A stretch of DNA of 8,978 nucleotides from CAYNND01 sp964528735 (GCA_964528735.1 CAZGUV010000025.1:1-8978), one strand, 5' to 3'. Shown: positions 1-6,847, counted from the first letter of the stretch. Notes: generated by a model from the letters alone, not told the origin. Numbers and translations are program-made.

Positions 1-485
1 CCTTACAGCTCGTTGCGCGTGCGAAAGGCCCTATCAATCAGGTGTCATACCAAGGTGCAGGTCAGGCACTTCGTGATGTGATGGGACGTCACGTTGATGG
101 ACTCTGCGCGCTTACTGCCGATGCGAGTCAGCAAATTGCATCAGGTAATGTAAAACCACTCGCGCTCACTCGTCCTACTGATGGTATTGATGTCACTACA
201 TTTGCTCAACAAGGACACCCTGAAGTTGATGCCACAGTAATGAACGCTCTCGCGTTTCCAGCGGGGACACCTGACGAGATGGTGCAACAACTTACTCGTG
301 CGCTCCTTGAGATACGAAAGTCTCCTTCGTTTAATGAGCCATCACTTCGTTTTGGACTTACTGTCGTGCCAGTCGGCGATGCAGATACCGTTGCTACAGC
401 ACGTGCTGCGCAAGCAAAGTGGTATCTTGATGAGCTCACCAAGCTTTCTAACTTGCTCGGCAAGCCCGTACCTCCTCAACAATAG
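1..485 (+). CDS. Tripartite tricarboxylate transporter (TctC/Bug-type) substrate-binding protein, 5' partial
   Basis: The frame is open from position 3 to a TAG at 483-485, giving the last 160 residues of a gene that starts upstream. The GTG at 42 lies inside conserved sequence and is not the start. The order of segments matches the C-terminal half of TctC/Bug periplasmic receptors: 'VSYQGAGQALRDVMGRHVDG' corresponds to the family's 'pYkGsapaltdllgGqvD' strand-helix, 'ASGNVKPLALT' to 'sGkvraLAvt', then 'FAQQGHPEVDA', 'FPAGTPDEMVQQL' (family 'apaGTPaevv..L') and a closing helix. Such receptors bind carboxylates or other small solutes outside the membrane and deliver them to a TctA/TctB permease. 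No permease gene is in view, so the substrate and partner are unknown. A hairpin terminator directly follows. The family call is by recalled motif pattern, fairly secure for fold and weak for substrate. Confidence 0.8.
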   Translation, partial: LQLVARAKGPINQVSYQGAGQALRDVMGRHVDGLCALTADASQQIASGNVKPLALTRPTDGIDVTTFAQQGHPEVDATVMNALAFPAGTPDEMVQQLTRALLEIRKSPSFNEPSLRFGLTVVPVGDADTVATARAAQAKWYLDELTKLSNLLGKPVPPQQ

Positions 486-513
486 AAAAAGAGCGCCGTA
501 AGGCGCTCTTTTT
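486..513. terminator. Bidirectional intrinsic terminator between convergent genes
   Basis: A perfect 12-bp inverted repeat (486-497 with 502-513) encloses a GTAA loop. The stem core GAGCGCC/GGCGCTC is flanked by A5 on the left and T5 on the right, so each strand reads as a GC hairpin followed by a U tract. It starts right after the TAG of the plus-strand transporter gene. It also overlaps the stop codon (512-514) of the minus-strand PP-loop gene. It therefore probably ends both converging transcripts. Confidence 0.9.
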
Positions 514-1609
514 ATAGGAAATCATTCGTTGGGTTCATGTACTCGTTCGGGTCGAGGTGTTCGTAGAACTTCCACTCATCGTCCACAAACTTGTTATGGA
601 ATAGACGCCACGTGAGTGGGGTAAGCGAACCACGTTTCATTTTGTGGTCGCGGTACTCTGCATCTTTGTTGTATTTATAGATGATTTCTTTTGGTACCCA
701 TTTGTAGCTCTTCCATGTATCTTTGATGCGCTTATCGAGATTGTTCATGCTCCAGAGCTGGAAGCCGTCAGTGTTATAGAAAGAAATGAATCGGCTATCG
801 AGGTACGCGTCATTGATGAGGTGTGCATTTTTTTGTGGAGTGAGCAAGAGTATATACGCGTAGCATGATTGCCATTTGATTGCGAAGTTAATCCACCAGA
901 GGAAATCCATGTTTGAGGTAAGTGGCATTGGTGCTTTTGTGGCAATGCGTTCGAACATGTCAATATAAAATGTCGAAAGAGCGGTGTTTCCATCCACCAT
1001 CCCCGCGTAAAAATCAATCATCATCTCGCGATTGTACGGTTTATAGATTGAGTCAGCTCCATATTTCACCATAAGCTTTCCAATCTTTTCTGAGCCCAAA
1101 ATCATATCGTTATGTTCTCCTGTCAGGAGGATGTCGTTTGTACCAAGTCTGTCAGCAAAAAGCATGCTCGACTCGATACGTACTTTTCCTTTGAGGTGCT
1201 CATCATAAAATCGTGGGTTTTCAGAAATTGACTGTGGAGACAGGAGAATGGTGAGTTTTTTTCGCTGGGCCTCAGTTGCATTTTTAAGCATTGAGACTAC
1301 GACACAGGTACTGTCTATTCCTCCGGAGTACATGATGTAAATTGGCGCACCAATTTTTTCTGAACTGTTGAGTACCTCAAGTGCTCGCTCATCGCAGAGC
1401 TCCTCGTAACTTTTCGTAAACGTCTGAAATGTTGGTATGGGGCACACAGCCTTTATATGGATAGGCATTGTGACAGTGTCTGTTCTATCAGCAGGGATGA
1501 CCCAATCTCCGTACATCGTAAATATCCCTCGAAACTTTTCTATACCCGGGTATGCCTGGAGTTCAGGATCTTGGAATATACTCGGGAGACAGTAGATGAG
1601 TCGTTTCAT
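512..1609 (-). CDS. PP-loop ATPase, asparagine-synthase-like (paralogue A)
   Basis: This 365-residue protein carries the N-type ATP-pyrophosphatase signature YSGGIDST (PP-loop SGGIDS at residues 95-100) after a beta strand. That signature is typical of enzymes that adenylate a carboxylate or carbonyl, such as asparagine synthetase, GMP synthetase and NAD synthetase. A second conserved segment, GEHNDMILGS (164-173), sits where these folds have a catalytic acidic motif. Residues 1-85 form a family-specific N-terminal region and not an obvious glutaminase: there is no Cys at position 2. The C-terminal part holds FLWWINF (236-242) and an FYNTxxFxLWSM block (about 277-288) followed by a Lys-rich helix. 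Its ATG (1607-1609) overlaps the TGA of the upstream paralogue, so it is the last gene of a three-gene operon. Similar asparagine-synthase-like proteins occur in phages (recalled, not checked). Reaction and substrate are unknown. Confidence 0.75.
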   Translation of the reverse strand: MKRLIYCLPSIFQDPELQAYPGIEKFRGIFTMYGDWVIPADRTDTVTMPIHIKAVCPIPTFQTFTKSYEELCDERALEVLNSSEKIGAPIYIMYSGGIDSTCVVVSMLKNATEAQRKKLTILLSPQSISENPRFYDEHLKGKVRIESSMLFADRLGTNDILLTGEHNDMILGSEKIGKLMVKYGADSIYKPYNREMMIDFYAGMVDGNTALSTFYIDMFERIATKAPMPLTSNMDFLWWINFAIKWQSCYAYILLLTPQKNAHLINDAYLDSRFISFYNTDGFQLWSMNNLDKRIKDTWKSYKWVPKEIIYKYNKDAEYRDHKMKRGSLTPLTWRLFHNKFVDDEWKFYEHLDPNEYMNPTNDFL

Positions 1610-2706
1610 ACGAAGTCGTTTTTAGGATTAAGAAATGTATCAAGAGGGAGTTCGTTCGTAAACTTCCACCCTTCGGTGAGGAATGTATTGTGGATTTTTT
1701 GTTGGCGCAGGACGGTCGGTAGTGAACGGACCTTGGTTTTGTTGTCTCGATAATCCGCGTCTTTATTGAATTTATAGATGACTTCCTTAGAAATCCATTT
1801 ATAGCTCTTCCATGTATCTTTGATGCGCTTATCGAGGTTATTCATGCTCCAGAGTTCAAAGTCGACAGTATTATAGAAGGATACAAAGCGAGTATCTATG
1901 TAGTTTTGGGTAATGTGCTGCGTGTGCTTCGGTGTTGTAAACAGAAGTACGTAATAGAGGCATGGTTGCCACTTTGTTACAAAATTAATCCACCACAGAA
2001 AATCAAGATTTGTAGTGATAGGTATTGGTGCTGCCTTACAGATGCGCTCAAAGAGATCGTAATAGAACGTTGCTGTTTCCGCATCGTCCTGGAGCCATTG
2101 TGTAAATGCATCAACGAGTACATCGCGGTCGTATGGTTTGTGAATGATGCTTGGTCCGCATGTCATGATGAGGCTTTGGAGCATGTTTGAGCCGAGGAGC
2201 TGGTCATTGAGCTCTGCGGAAAGAAGCATGTCGTTTTCACCAATATAGTTTGCAAAAAGAACGCTCGACTCAACACGGAGTTTGCTGTTGATGTGCTCTT
2301 GGTAAAAAAGCGGGTTTTCAGCGATCGACTCTTGGGAGAGGAGTACCACGATACGCTTTTTTTGCGCAGGGGTTGCATGCTTAAGAAGAGAGGCAAGCAC
2401 CAATGTGCTATCAATCCCTCCTGAATATCGAACAAATATTGATATATCAAGCGCGTCTGCCTGCGCGAGCAACTCAACGGCACGATCATCGCATATATCC
2501 TCGTAGCTTTTAGTAAATGTACGATATGCAGGGAGTGGGTGGAGTGTTTCGAGGTGGAGCGGGGTCGTGATGGTGTGGCTTCTATCAATAGGTATAACCC
2601 ACTTACCGTAAACATCAGTGACGCGGCTGAACATGCGCATGCCCGGAAAGGATGCAACTTCAGGTTCGCGAAAGAGCGCAGTATTACAGTAAATGAGTTT
2701 GGTCAT
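1606..2706 (-). CDS. PP-loop ATPase, asparagine-synthase-like (paralogue B)
   Basis: This 366-residue protein is a tandem paralogue of its downstream neighbour. The first 170 or so residues align without gaps, with SGGIDS again at 95-100. By hand count, 46 of the first 100 residues are identical, and 41 of 52 in the C-terminal block that starts at residue 274 of paralogue A. The second motif differs: AELND here (164-168) against GEHND in paralogue A. A Gly and a His that could matter for catalysis are lost, while Glu, Asn and Asp are kept. The ATG (2704-2706) overlaps the TGA of the upstream gene and the TGA (1606-1608) overlaps the next ATG, so all three genes are translationally coupled. 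Equal dosage and divergence of one motif would suit a heterodimer with one catalytic and one altered subunit, which is inference only. Confidence 0.75.
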   Translation of the reverse strand: MTKLIYCNTALFREPEVASFPGMRMFSRVTDVYGKWVIPIDRSHTITTPLHLETLHPLPAYRTFTKSYEDICDDRAVELLAQADALDISIFVRYSGGIDSTLVLASLLKHATPAQKKRIVVLLSQESIAENPLFYQEHINSKLRVESSVLFANYIGENDMLLSAELNDQLLGSNMLQSLIMTCGPSIIHKPYDRDVLVDAFTQWLQDDAETATFYYDLFERICKAAPIPITTNLDFLWWINFVTKWQPCLYYVLLFTTPKHTQHITQNYIDTRFVSFYNTVDFELWSMNNLDKRIKDTWKSYKWISKEVIYKFNKDADYRDNKTKVRSLPTVLRQQKIHNTFLTEGWKFTNELPLDTFLNPKNDFV

Positions 2707-3428
2707 AGAATTCCGTCAAGACGGAACTTTGCGATTGCGCTGTCGACCTCGGCGTCAGTCTTTGCTCGTTTTATTGCACGAAAGAGTGAGAGTCTGCTCT
2801 GCTCAGAGCGGAGGAGAAATTCGTTAAACAAATCTGCGTGGAGGATGATATCTTCTGTTGCTTCGACAAGAGATACATTTCTATCTTCTGCCTCTTGTCT
2901 CACATACGGGATGCTCTCAAGTAGTTTTTCGTCAAAGCCAGAATTCTTAAAGCGTCGAGCTTGCTCTTCTTTGAGTTCGTATATGCGCTCTTGGTACCAC
3001 ACACCAGTTCGAAGGCGTTGTCGGATGTTGTTTGTGGCAGCGATTGCAAAACTGATAGCGTCCATCTTCTTTTTTGCAAACCGTGCGCGTTCGCGGAGTT
3101 CTTCAGTAACTAGATCTGGGTGTGTCTTTTTAAATACGCGTTTAAATGGGTCCCACACGTACTCCGGGTATGTGTGAGGGTCTTGCGCAAGGAGTGCGTG
3201 GGCTTCACTCGAAATGATTCCGTGGAAGTACCCAGTATCAAGCATGGTCTCAATAATGATATTCGCTGGCGGGACTGAGTTGGTGATAGCAATCACCGTA
3301 CCGTTACTTACATCGTAGACTATTGAGAGCGGCGCTACTTGAGTTGTTTGCTGAGTGCTGGGGGTAGTGCCATCTGCAATCTCACGGTACTTGGTAACAA
3401 ATCGTTCTAGTCTTGTTCGTAGACTCAT
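2703..3428 (-). CDS. Helical protein with a phage tail-associated-like C-terminus, first gene of the PP-loop operon
   Basis: I chose the ATG at 3426-3428 (241 aa, MSLRTRLERF...). A GTG 60 nt further upstream would add 20 unlikely residues and run through the putative promoter. Residues 35-50 look like a beta hairpin ('IVYDVSNGTVIAITNS'), as at the start of many small phage tail proteins. Residues 105-165 are charged helix. Residues 170-235 follow a pattern I associate with C-termini of phage tail-fibre-assembly or tail-chaperone-like proteins: 'I.Y...EA..R..SL.EA...I...A' then 'E..R......I..A.T..E'. No signal peptide or membrane segment is seen. The TGA overlaps the ATG of the next gene. I do not recognise a named family. 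The tail-like resemblance is a pattern judgement and could equally be a generic helical bundle. Promoter candidates lie between 3429 and 3480. Confidence 0.65.
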   Translation of the reverse strand: MSLRTRLERFVTKYREIADGTTPSTQQTTQVAPLSIVYDVSNGTVIAITNSVPPANIIIETMLDTGYFHGIISSEAHALLAQDPHTYPEYVWDPFKRVFKKTHPDLVTEELRERARFAKKKMDAISFAIAATNNIRQRLRTGVWYQERIYELKEEQARRFKNSGFDEKLLESIPYVRQEAEDRNVSLVEATEDIILHADLFNEFLLRSEQSRLSLFRAIKRAKTDAEVDSAIAKFRLDGIL

Positions 3429-3465
3429 GGTGTGTGTGTTATCACGAAATAAAGAATATAAACGT

Positions 3466-3474
3466 ATAGTACCA
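3466..3474 (-). promoter_or_regulatory. Candidate extended -10 promoter for the minus-strand PP-loop operon
   Basis: On the minus strand this reads TGG-TACTAT, an extended -10 (TGn plus a hexamer close to TATAAT). It would start transcription about 30 nt before the ATG at 3428. No convincing -35 or Shine-Dalgarno site is seen. A second A/T-rich hexamer, TATATT (3455-3460), lies nearby and is an alternative. Confidence 0.35.
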
Positions 3475-3549
3475 CAAGAGCGACTCACGCGTAGGGCATG
3501 ACGCTCTACACAGACGCGCAGCGCATTTGATTGCGCAACAAAGTTCGTG

Positions 3550-3558
3550 TGTCACTAT
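3550..3558 (+). promoter_or_regulatory. Candidate extended -10, leaderless start of the TPR gene
   Basis: TGT-CACTAT ends exactly 6 nt before the ATG at 3565, so transcription would begin at or next to the start codon. A weak -35 candidate, TTGCGC (3531-3536), is 16 nt upstream, inside the palindrome TTGCGCAA. The lack of any Shine-Dalgarno sequence fits a leaderless mRNA. Confidence 0.45.
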
Positions 3559-3564
3559 TGCCTG

Positions 3565-4422
3565 ATGAAAAAGGGTCGTAGTACAAAAAAGCAAAAAATA
3601 GTTAAACCAAAAAAAAGGTTATGGGTTGTGGCTGTCAGTATAGTGTTCATTGTAGTGCTTGGCGGTGTGTCCCTCCGGTCTTCCTTTGGTGAACTTTTAT
3701 GCTCAGTCGGTGCCTGCGGCAGGGTCGCGTCATTTCTTGGGGTGCAGAGTGCAGAATCACACTTTACACTTGGAGAATACTTCTTTACGTCAAATCCTCA
3801 ATACGATGTTCGTCAAGCACAGTACCATTATCGAGAGGCGACACGGATAGACCCAACACTCCCTGGTGCGCACTATCAACTGGGGAGAACCTATTTTATC
3901 GTCGGGCGACTTGAAGAAGCGTACGCCGAGATTTTGAAAGAGGAAGAACTTCGACCTGAGTTTGGGAAAGTACACTATATGAAAGGTCTCATCGCAGGGT
4001 ATATGAAAAATTTCCGCGATGCAGAATATGAATTCAAAAAATTTATTGAGTTTGATTCATTTAACTGGGCAGGGTACAACGATCTTTCATGGATATACTT
4101 TGCGCAGGGCAACTATCACTATGCAGAGGCAACAGCGCGAGAAGGGTTGATACAAGCAGCAGAAAACCCATGGCTCCATAATGCGGTTGGCGTTGCACTC
4201 CTTGCACAAGAGAGACCAGAGGAAGCACTTCCGTATCTTGAAAAAGCTCAAGAGGGGTTCAATAAACTTAAGCCGAGTGATTGGGGTATCTCATATCCTG
4301 GGAATGCACCGCAAGAGCATGTAAATGGGCTCGATGCATCGCGGCAGGCAGTGCAGAGGAACATAGAGCGGGTGCGGGCCCAACTCAATTCAGTGGAAAA
4401 CGATGTTACACAAATACAATAG
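3565..4422 (+). CDS. Membrane-anchored tetratricopeptide repeat (TPR) protein
   Basis: The ATG at 3565 (285 aa) is preferred to an in-frame GTG at 3547, because the latter lies within the putative -10 element. The protein starts with a strongly basic stretch (MKKGRSTKKQK...KKR, residues 1-18). One hydrophobic segment follows (about 19-37), so it is a single-pass membrane protein with the remainder probably outside the cell. From residue 66 there are about five degenerate TPR units (66-99, 100-133, 134-167, 168-201, 202-235). They show the usual A/G/Y spacing and closing prolines, e.g. 'YREATRIDPTLPGAHYQLGRTY' split over two units. The last 45 residues end in a helix likely to form a coiled coil. 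TPRs are protein-interaction scaffolds, so no enzymatic role is implied. It heads the plus-strand surface-protein block, 22 nt before the next start, and may help assemble or anchor those products (inference). Confidence 0.85.
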   Translation: MKKGRSTKKQKIVKPKKRLWVVAVSIVFIVVLGGVSLRSSFGELLCSVGACGRVASFLGVQSAESHFTLGEYFFTSNPQYDVRQAQYHYREATRIDPTLPGAHYQLGRTYFIVGRLEEAYAEILKEEELRPEFGKVHYMKGLIAGYMKNFRDAEYEFKKFIEFDSFNWAGYNDLSWIYFAQGNYHYAEATAREGLIQAAENPWLHNAVGVALLAQERPEEALPYLEKAQEGFNKLKPSDWGISYPGNAPQEHVNGLDASRQAVQRNIERVRAQLNSVENDVTQIQ

Positions 4423-4425
4423 GGG

Positions 4426-4439
4426 TGATACTCTGTACT
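4426..4439 (+). promoter_or_regulatory. Weak candidate -10 region before the cysteine-rich surface protein
   Basis: The 22-nt gap holds two overlapping -10-like options. One is TGA-TACTCT (4426-4434, an extended -10 ending 10 nt before the ATG). The other is TGTACT (4434-4439, ending 5 nt before it). The GAGG next to the ATG is too close to serve as a normal Shine-Dalgarno site. Co-transcription with the TPR gene is equally possible. Confidence 0.25.
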
Positions 4440-4444
4440 GAGGT

Positions 4445-6019
4445 ATGAAAACAAAGCGTAACCATGCACGCGTTATTAATCATAAAACTCTTTTCGCATC
4501 ACTTGGTGCGGGCGTACTCTTATTGGGTGCGGCATTCTACTACATAACACCAGACACCAATAAGTATATTGAGGTTGGGTACACAGAGCAGTCACCACTC
4601 GGTGATTCTGCTGGCGAAGTGATCCCTGCATCGTGTCCATCTGATTTGCATGATGCGCCAGCGGGTTACGGTACGACATGTTATTCAGCATACAATGCGT
4701 GTGGTTCGAGAAATACCGGCACCATCCAGTGTGATGGCTCATGTAGTGTGGGAGTTCCTGCGAACCCTGCAGGATATGGAAATGCATGTAACTCTTCAGC
4801 AAATGCCTGTGGTCAGACAAACGCAGGAACGATCCAGTGTAATGGATCATGTAGTGCAACAACTCCAGCAAACCCTGTCGGATACGGTAATACATGTACT
4901 GGTACTGCAAACAGTTGTGGTACGACTAACTCAGGTACGCTTGTCTGTTCAGGAGGAAGTCCGACACTCTACTGTTCTGCATCAACTCCAGCTGAGCCAG
5001 TACTCCCTGCAACGTGTGGTTGCGCGAGTCCTCCAGGAAACTACGGCACCGGATGTTCAAGTGGCGCAAACGCGTGTGGATTTGTAAACACCGGTACCAT
5101 TCAGTGTAATGGTACGTGTAGTGCGACAACACCATCAGACAGTTTGTGTTCAGCTACGTGTGGTAACGGAGTCTGTGACGCGCATGAAACAGCTGGAAGC
5201 TGTTCAGCAGATTGTCCTGGTTCGGGGACACCAATCACTGGTTGGGGATGGAGTGATAACATCGGATGGATTTCTTTGAACTGTTCTGATGTAGGTACGT
5301 GTGCAACACGAAACTATGCACTCCGAAAAAATACTTCAAACAAAATTATCGGCTTTGCGTGGAGTGAAAACGTTGGCTGGATTAGTGCAAACGCCGCAGA
5401 TCTTTCAGGATGTCCGAGCGGTACGTGTGAAGTGAGTGTCTCATCTCTCGGTAGAGTATCAGGATGGCTCAAGGCATTAAACGCAACGAGCGGTTGGGAT
5501 GGATGGATTTCACTCAATGGTACAAACTATCAGACGATGCTCGAGTCAGATAACGTTCTTTCAAACTGGGCGTGGGGAAGTGACGTGACAGGCTGGATTC
5601 TCTGGTCAGCACAGCTTTCATGTGCACAAACTGCAGGAGATTTCTGTAGCGGCAACTCATGGCAACATCGCCATCCAAACTGTACGGTGACGACTATCAT
5701 TGCTGATTGTGGAGTAAGTGGCTGTTCTTCGGCTACAAACCAATGTGTCTCAACACCACCACCGTCAGTTGTGAGTGGTCTCCGCGCAACACCACAACTC
5801 GTATCTCCGGGCGGTACATCAGTTATTACGTGGAATATCCAAAACGCTATCTCGTGTACAGTCACAGGAAATGGAAACTCATGGACCGGTACATCAGGCA
5901 CACAAACAACAAGCCCAATCAATACCGTATCTACCTATACGCTCAACTGTACTGGTGTCGGCGGTAACCTCACACAAACCGTAGTTATCAAGTTTGCTCC
6001 GAAGTGGCAAGAGAAGTAA
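4445..6019 (+). CDS. Large cysteine-rich mosaic surface protein, N-terminally anchored
   Basis: The 524-residue product has a basic N-terminus and a hydrophobic segment at about 15-33 (signal anchor). Four Cys-rich repeats follow near residues 71-104, 106-140, 142-180 and 197-229, pattern 'GYGxxC...(A/S)CGxxNxGTxxCxGxC'. The third has an insertion. Next comes a 'CGNGVCDAHETAGSCSADC' knot (239-257). Tryptophan-rich repeats follow: GWGWSDNIGWISLNC (266-280), GFAWSENVGWISAN (303-316), a looser copy ending GWDGWISLNG (350-359), and NWAWGSDVTGWILW (374-387). After another Cys cluster (about 393-434) and a Pro linker, residues 441-517 resemble the Ig-like module 'SPGGTSVITW...A.SCTVTG...TYTLNCTG'. 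These modules are frequent in Parcubacterial surface proteins (recalled). About 35 cysteines imply extracellular disulfides. It is probably an adhesive or structural surface protein; the ligand is unknown. Confidence 0.85.
   Translation: MKTKRNHARVINHKTLFASLGAGVLLLGAAFYYITPDTNKYIEVGYTEQSPLGDSAGEVIPASCPSDLHDAPAGYGTTCYSAYNACGSRNTGTIQCDGSCSVGVPANPAGYGNACNSSANACGQTNAGTIQCNGSCSATTPANPVGYGNTCTGTANSCGTTNSGTLVCSGGSPTLYCSASTPAEPVLPATCGCASPPGNYGTGCSSGANACGFVNTGTIQCNGTCSATTPSDSLCSATCGNGVCDAHETAGSCSADCPGSGTPITGWGWSDNIGWISLNCSDVGTCATRNYALRKNTSNKIIGFAWSENVGWISANAADLSGCPSGTCEVSVSSLGRVSGWLKALNATSGWDGWISLNGTNYQTMLESDNVLSNWAWGSDVTGWILWSAQLSCAQTAGDFCSGNSWQHRHPNCTVTTIIADCGVSGCSSATNQCVSTPPPSVVSGLRATPQLVSPGGTSVITWNIQNAISCTVTGNGNSWTGTSGTQTTSPINTVSTYTLNCTGVGGNLTQTVVIKFAPKWQEK
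4655..5131 (+). repeat. In-gene Cys-rich repeats (four degenerate units)
   Basis: Coding repeats with approximate unit limits 4655-4756, 4760-4864, 4868-4984 and 5033-5131. Each encodes 'GYGxxC', then '(A/S)CGxxNxGT', then 'CxGxC'. Units 2 and 3 are adjacent and keep phrases such as 'CAGTGTAATGG' and 'GGATACGGTAATAC' or close variants. Unit 4 is separated by a 'TPAEPVLPATCGC' spacer. The units differ at many third positions, so they are not recent slippage products. Confidence 0.75.
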
Positions 6020-6031
6020 GAGCCTCTGTAT

Positions 6032-6036
6032 GAGGA
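6032..6036 (+). promoter_or_regulatory. Shine-Dalgarno site GAGGA before the first WTGPTAAPP protein
   Basis: GAGGA is followed by a 5-nt spacer (ATAGT) and ATG at 6042. It is the clearest ribosome-binding site in the window. It fixes the start at 6042 over in-frame ATGs at 6030 and further upstream, and fits co-transcription with the preceding gene (stop at 6019). Confidence 0.6.
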
Positions 6037-6041
6037 ATAGT

Positions 6042-6812
6042 ATGAAGCGAACACTTATCACACTATTCATACTTTCAGTGCCGGTAATGCTCTATGCATG
6101 GACCGGTCCCACTGCTGCACCGCCAGGAAATAATATTTCGGCGCCGGTAAATATGAGCAGTACTGACCAGTTTAAACCTGCAGTACTTGGTGCTGATATT
6201 CTCAATATCTTAGGTGCAAACCAGTACTTAAACTTTGGCAATACGACGGGCTCAGCAGGTTTTGGCTTTAGAAATAATGGTGGAATCGTAGAATACAAAC
6301 AGACGGGAGGAAACAACACTGCCGCTGGATGGCATGAAGTAGGAAAAGGGAGAGGTAGCGTGATGAAGATTACCATCGGTATTTGTCCGAGTGGTTGTAC
6401 GAGTTACCACGCGCTCAACACGTGGATAAACGTCGCATCATACGGATACGCATGGACAACATCGCTCAATACTGATTCATCAACATTTACACATAACGGT
6501 ACTGGGCTCATTACTATCTCAAAAGCGGGTGTCTACCGCATTCGTATTGGGACAATGTTTATACCATCTACTGATGCAGCGTATATCTATGGGTGTCCTA
6601 TCTTGAGTGGGAGTGCAAACTGTGGGCTTGGTGCACCAGAAGGGCTGCGACATTCGTACCATCCTGCAGGGTGGTGGGGACAAAACATAAACACGTTTGT
6701 CTTCGATCTCGCTGCGGGCGCCACTGTCGGGTACGGATACTACACTCCTTATACGTTGTCATACTGGGCGAACAATGGCTATACGTTTGTTGAAGTAACT
6801 CGTGTCAATTAG
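6042..6812 (+). CDS. Exported WTGPTAAPP-family protein with probable C1q/TNF-like head (sister 1)
   Basis: The ATG at 6042 (256 aa) is set by the GAGGA site and gives a compact signal peptide (MKRTLITLFILSVPVMLYA). Cleavage is likely before W20. The mature N-terminus (20-86) is the shared module: WTGPTAAPP, 'N.SAPVN.SS..Q.KP', 'NQYLNFGNTTGSAGFGFRNNGGIVEY'. A glycine-rich linker ends near 106. The C-terminal domain has 'FTHNGTGLITISKAGVYRIRI' split around residues 149-169, and 'FDLAAGATVGYGYY' (221-234) with a closing 'YTFVEVTRVN'. These fit the F..stG.ft...aGvY strand and the 'L..GD.v' strand of the C1q/TNF jelly-roll. Four cysteines (115, 119, 185, 194) form C-x3-C and C-x8-C pairs. The gene lies 22 nt after the mosaic protein. 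C1q-like folds usually trimerise and bind ligands; that role here is inference, and an unrelated beta-sandwich is the alternative. Confidence 0.8.
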   Translation: MKRTLITLFILSVPVMLYAWTGPTAAPPGNNISAPVNMSSTDQFKPAVLGADILNILGANQYLNFGNTTGSAGFGFRNNGGIVEYKQTGGNNTAAGWHEVGKGRGSVMKITIGICPSGCTSYHALNTWINVASYGYAWTTSLNTDSSTFTHNGTGLITISKAGVYRIRIGTMFIPSTDAAYIYGCPILSGSANCGLGAPEGLRHSYHPAGWWGQNINTFVFDLAAGATVGYGYYTPYTLSYWANNGYTFVEVTRVN

Positions 6813-6847
6813 TCCACACCATTTATTTTTTTATTATGCATCCATCA

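Noticed and set aside
512..2706. Glutamine-dependent asparagine synthetase (asnB) identity for the PP-loop genes
   Set aside because: Neither protein has the N-terminal Cys2 glutaminase domain, and the length (365-366 aa) is well short of AsnB. Only the PP-loop type is supported.
2539..3177. 212-codon open frame on the plus strand
   Set aside because: It lies antisense across two genes that have clear motifs and coupled overlaps. Its product is Ser/Arg-rich with no domain pattern, as expected of a shadow frame.
3486..3488. GTG start for the tail-like protein
   Set aside because: It would add 20 atypical residues and place the TGG-TACTAT element inside the coding region. The ATG at 3428 gives a typical N-terminus.
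3477..3507. AGAGCG...CGCTCT inverted repeat in the divergent promoter region
   Set aside because: It has only 6 bp with a 19-nt loop and no extension on either side, so it is likely chance.
3521..3538. GCGCA-6-TGCGC and the palindrome TTGCGCAA upstream of the TPR gene
   Set aside because: It could be an operator, but the arms are only 4-5 bp, no regulator gene is nearby and no second copy is seen elsewhere in the window.
3547..3549. GTG start for the TPR protein
   Set aside because: It overlaps the putative -10 element and adds only MCHYCL before a typical MKKGR... basic N-terminus at 3565.
4476..4910. 144-codon open frame on the minus strand under the Cys-rich repeats
   Set aside because: The His/Met/Tyr-rich product mirrors the periodic coding repeat on the other strand. 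The openness comes from the repeat's codon pattern.
5530..5922. 130-codon minus-strand open frame
   Set aside because: It is antisense to the Trp-rich and Ig-like parts of the mosaic protein and has no start context or recognisable domain.
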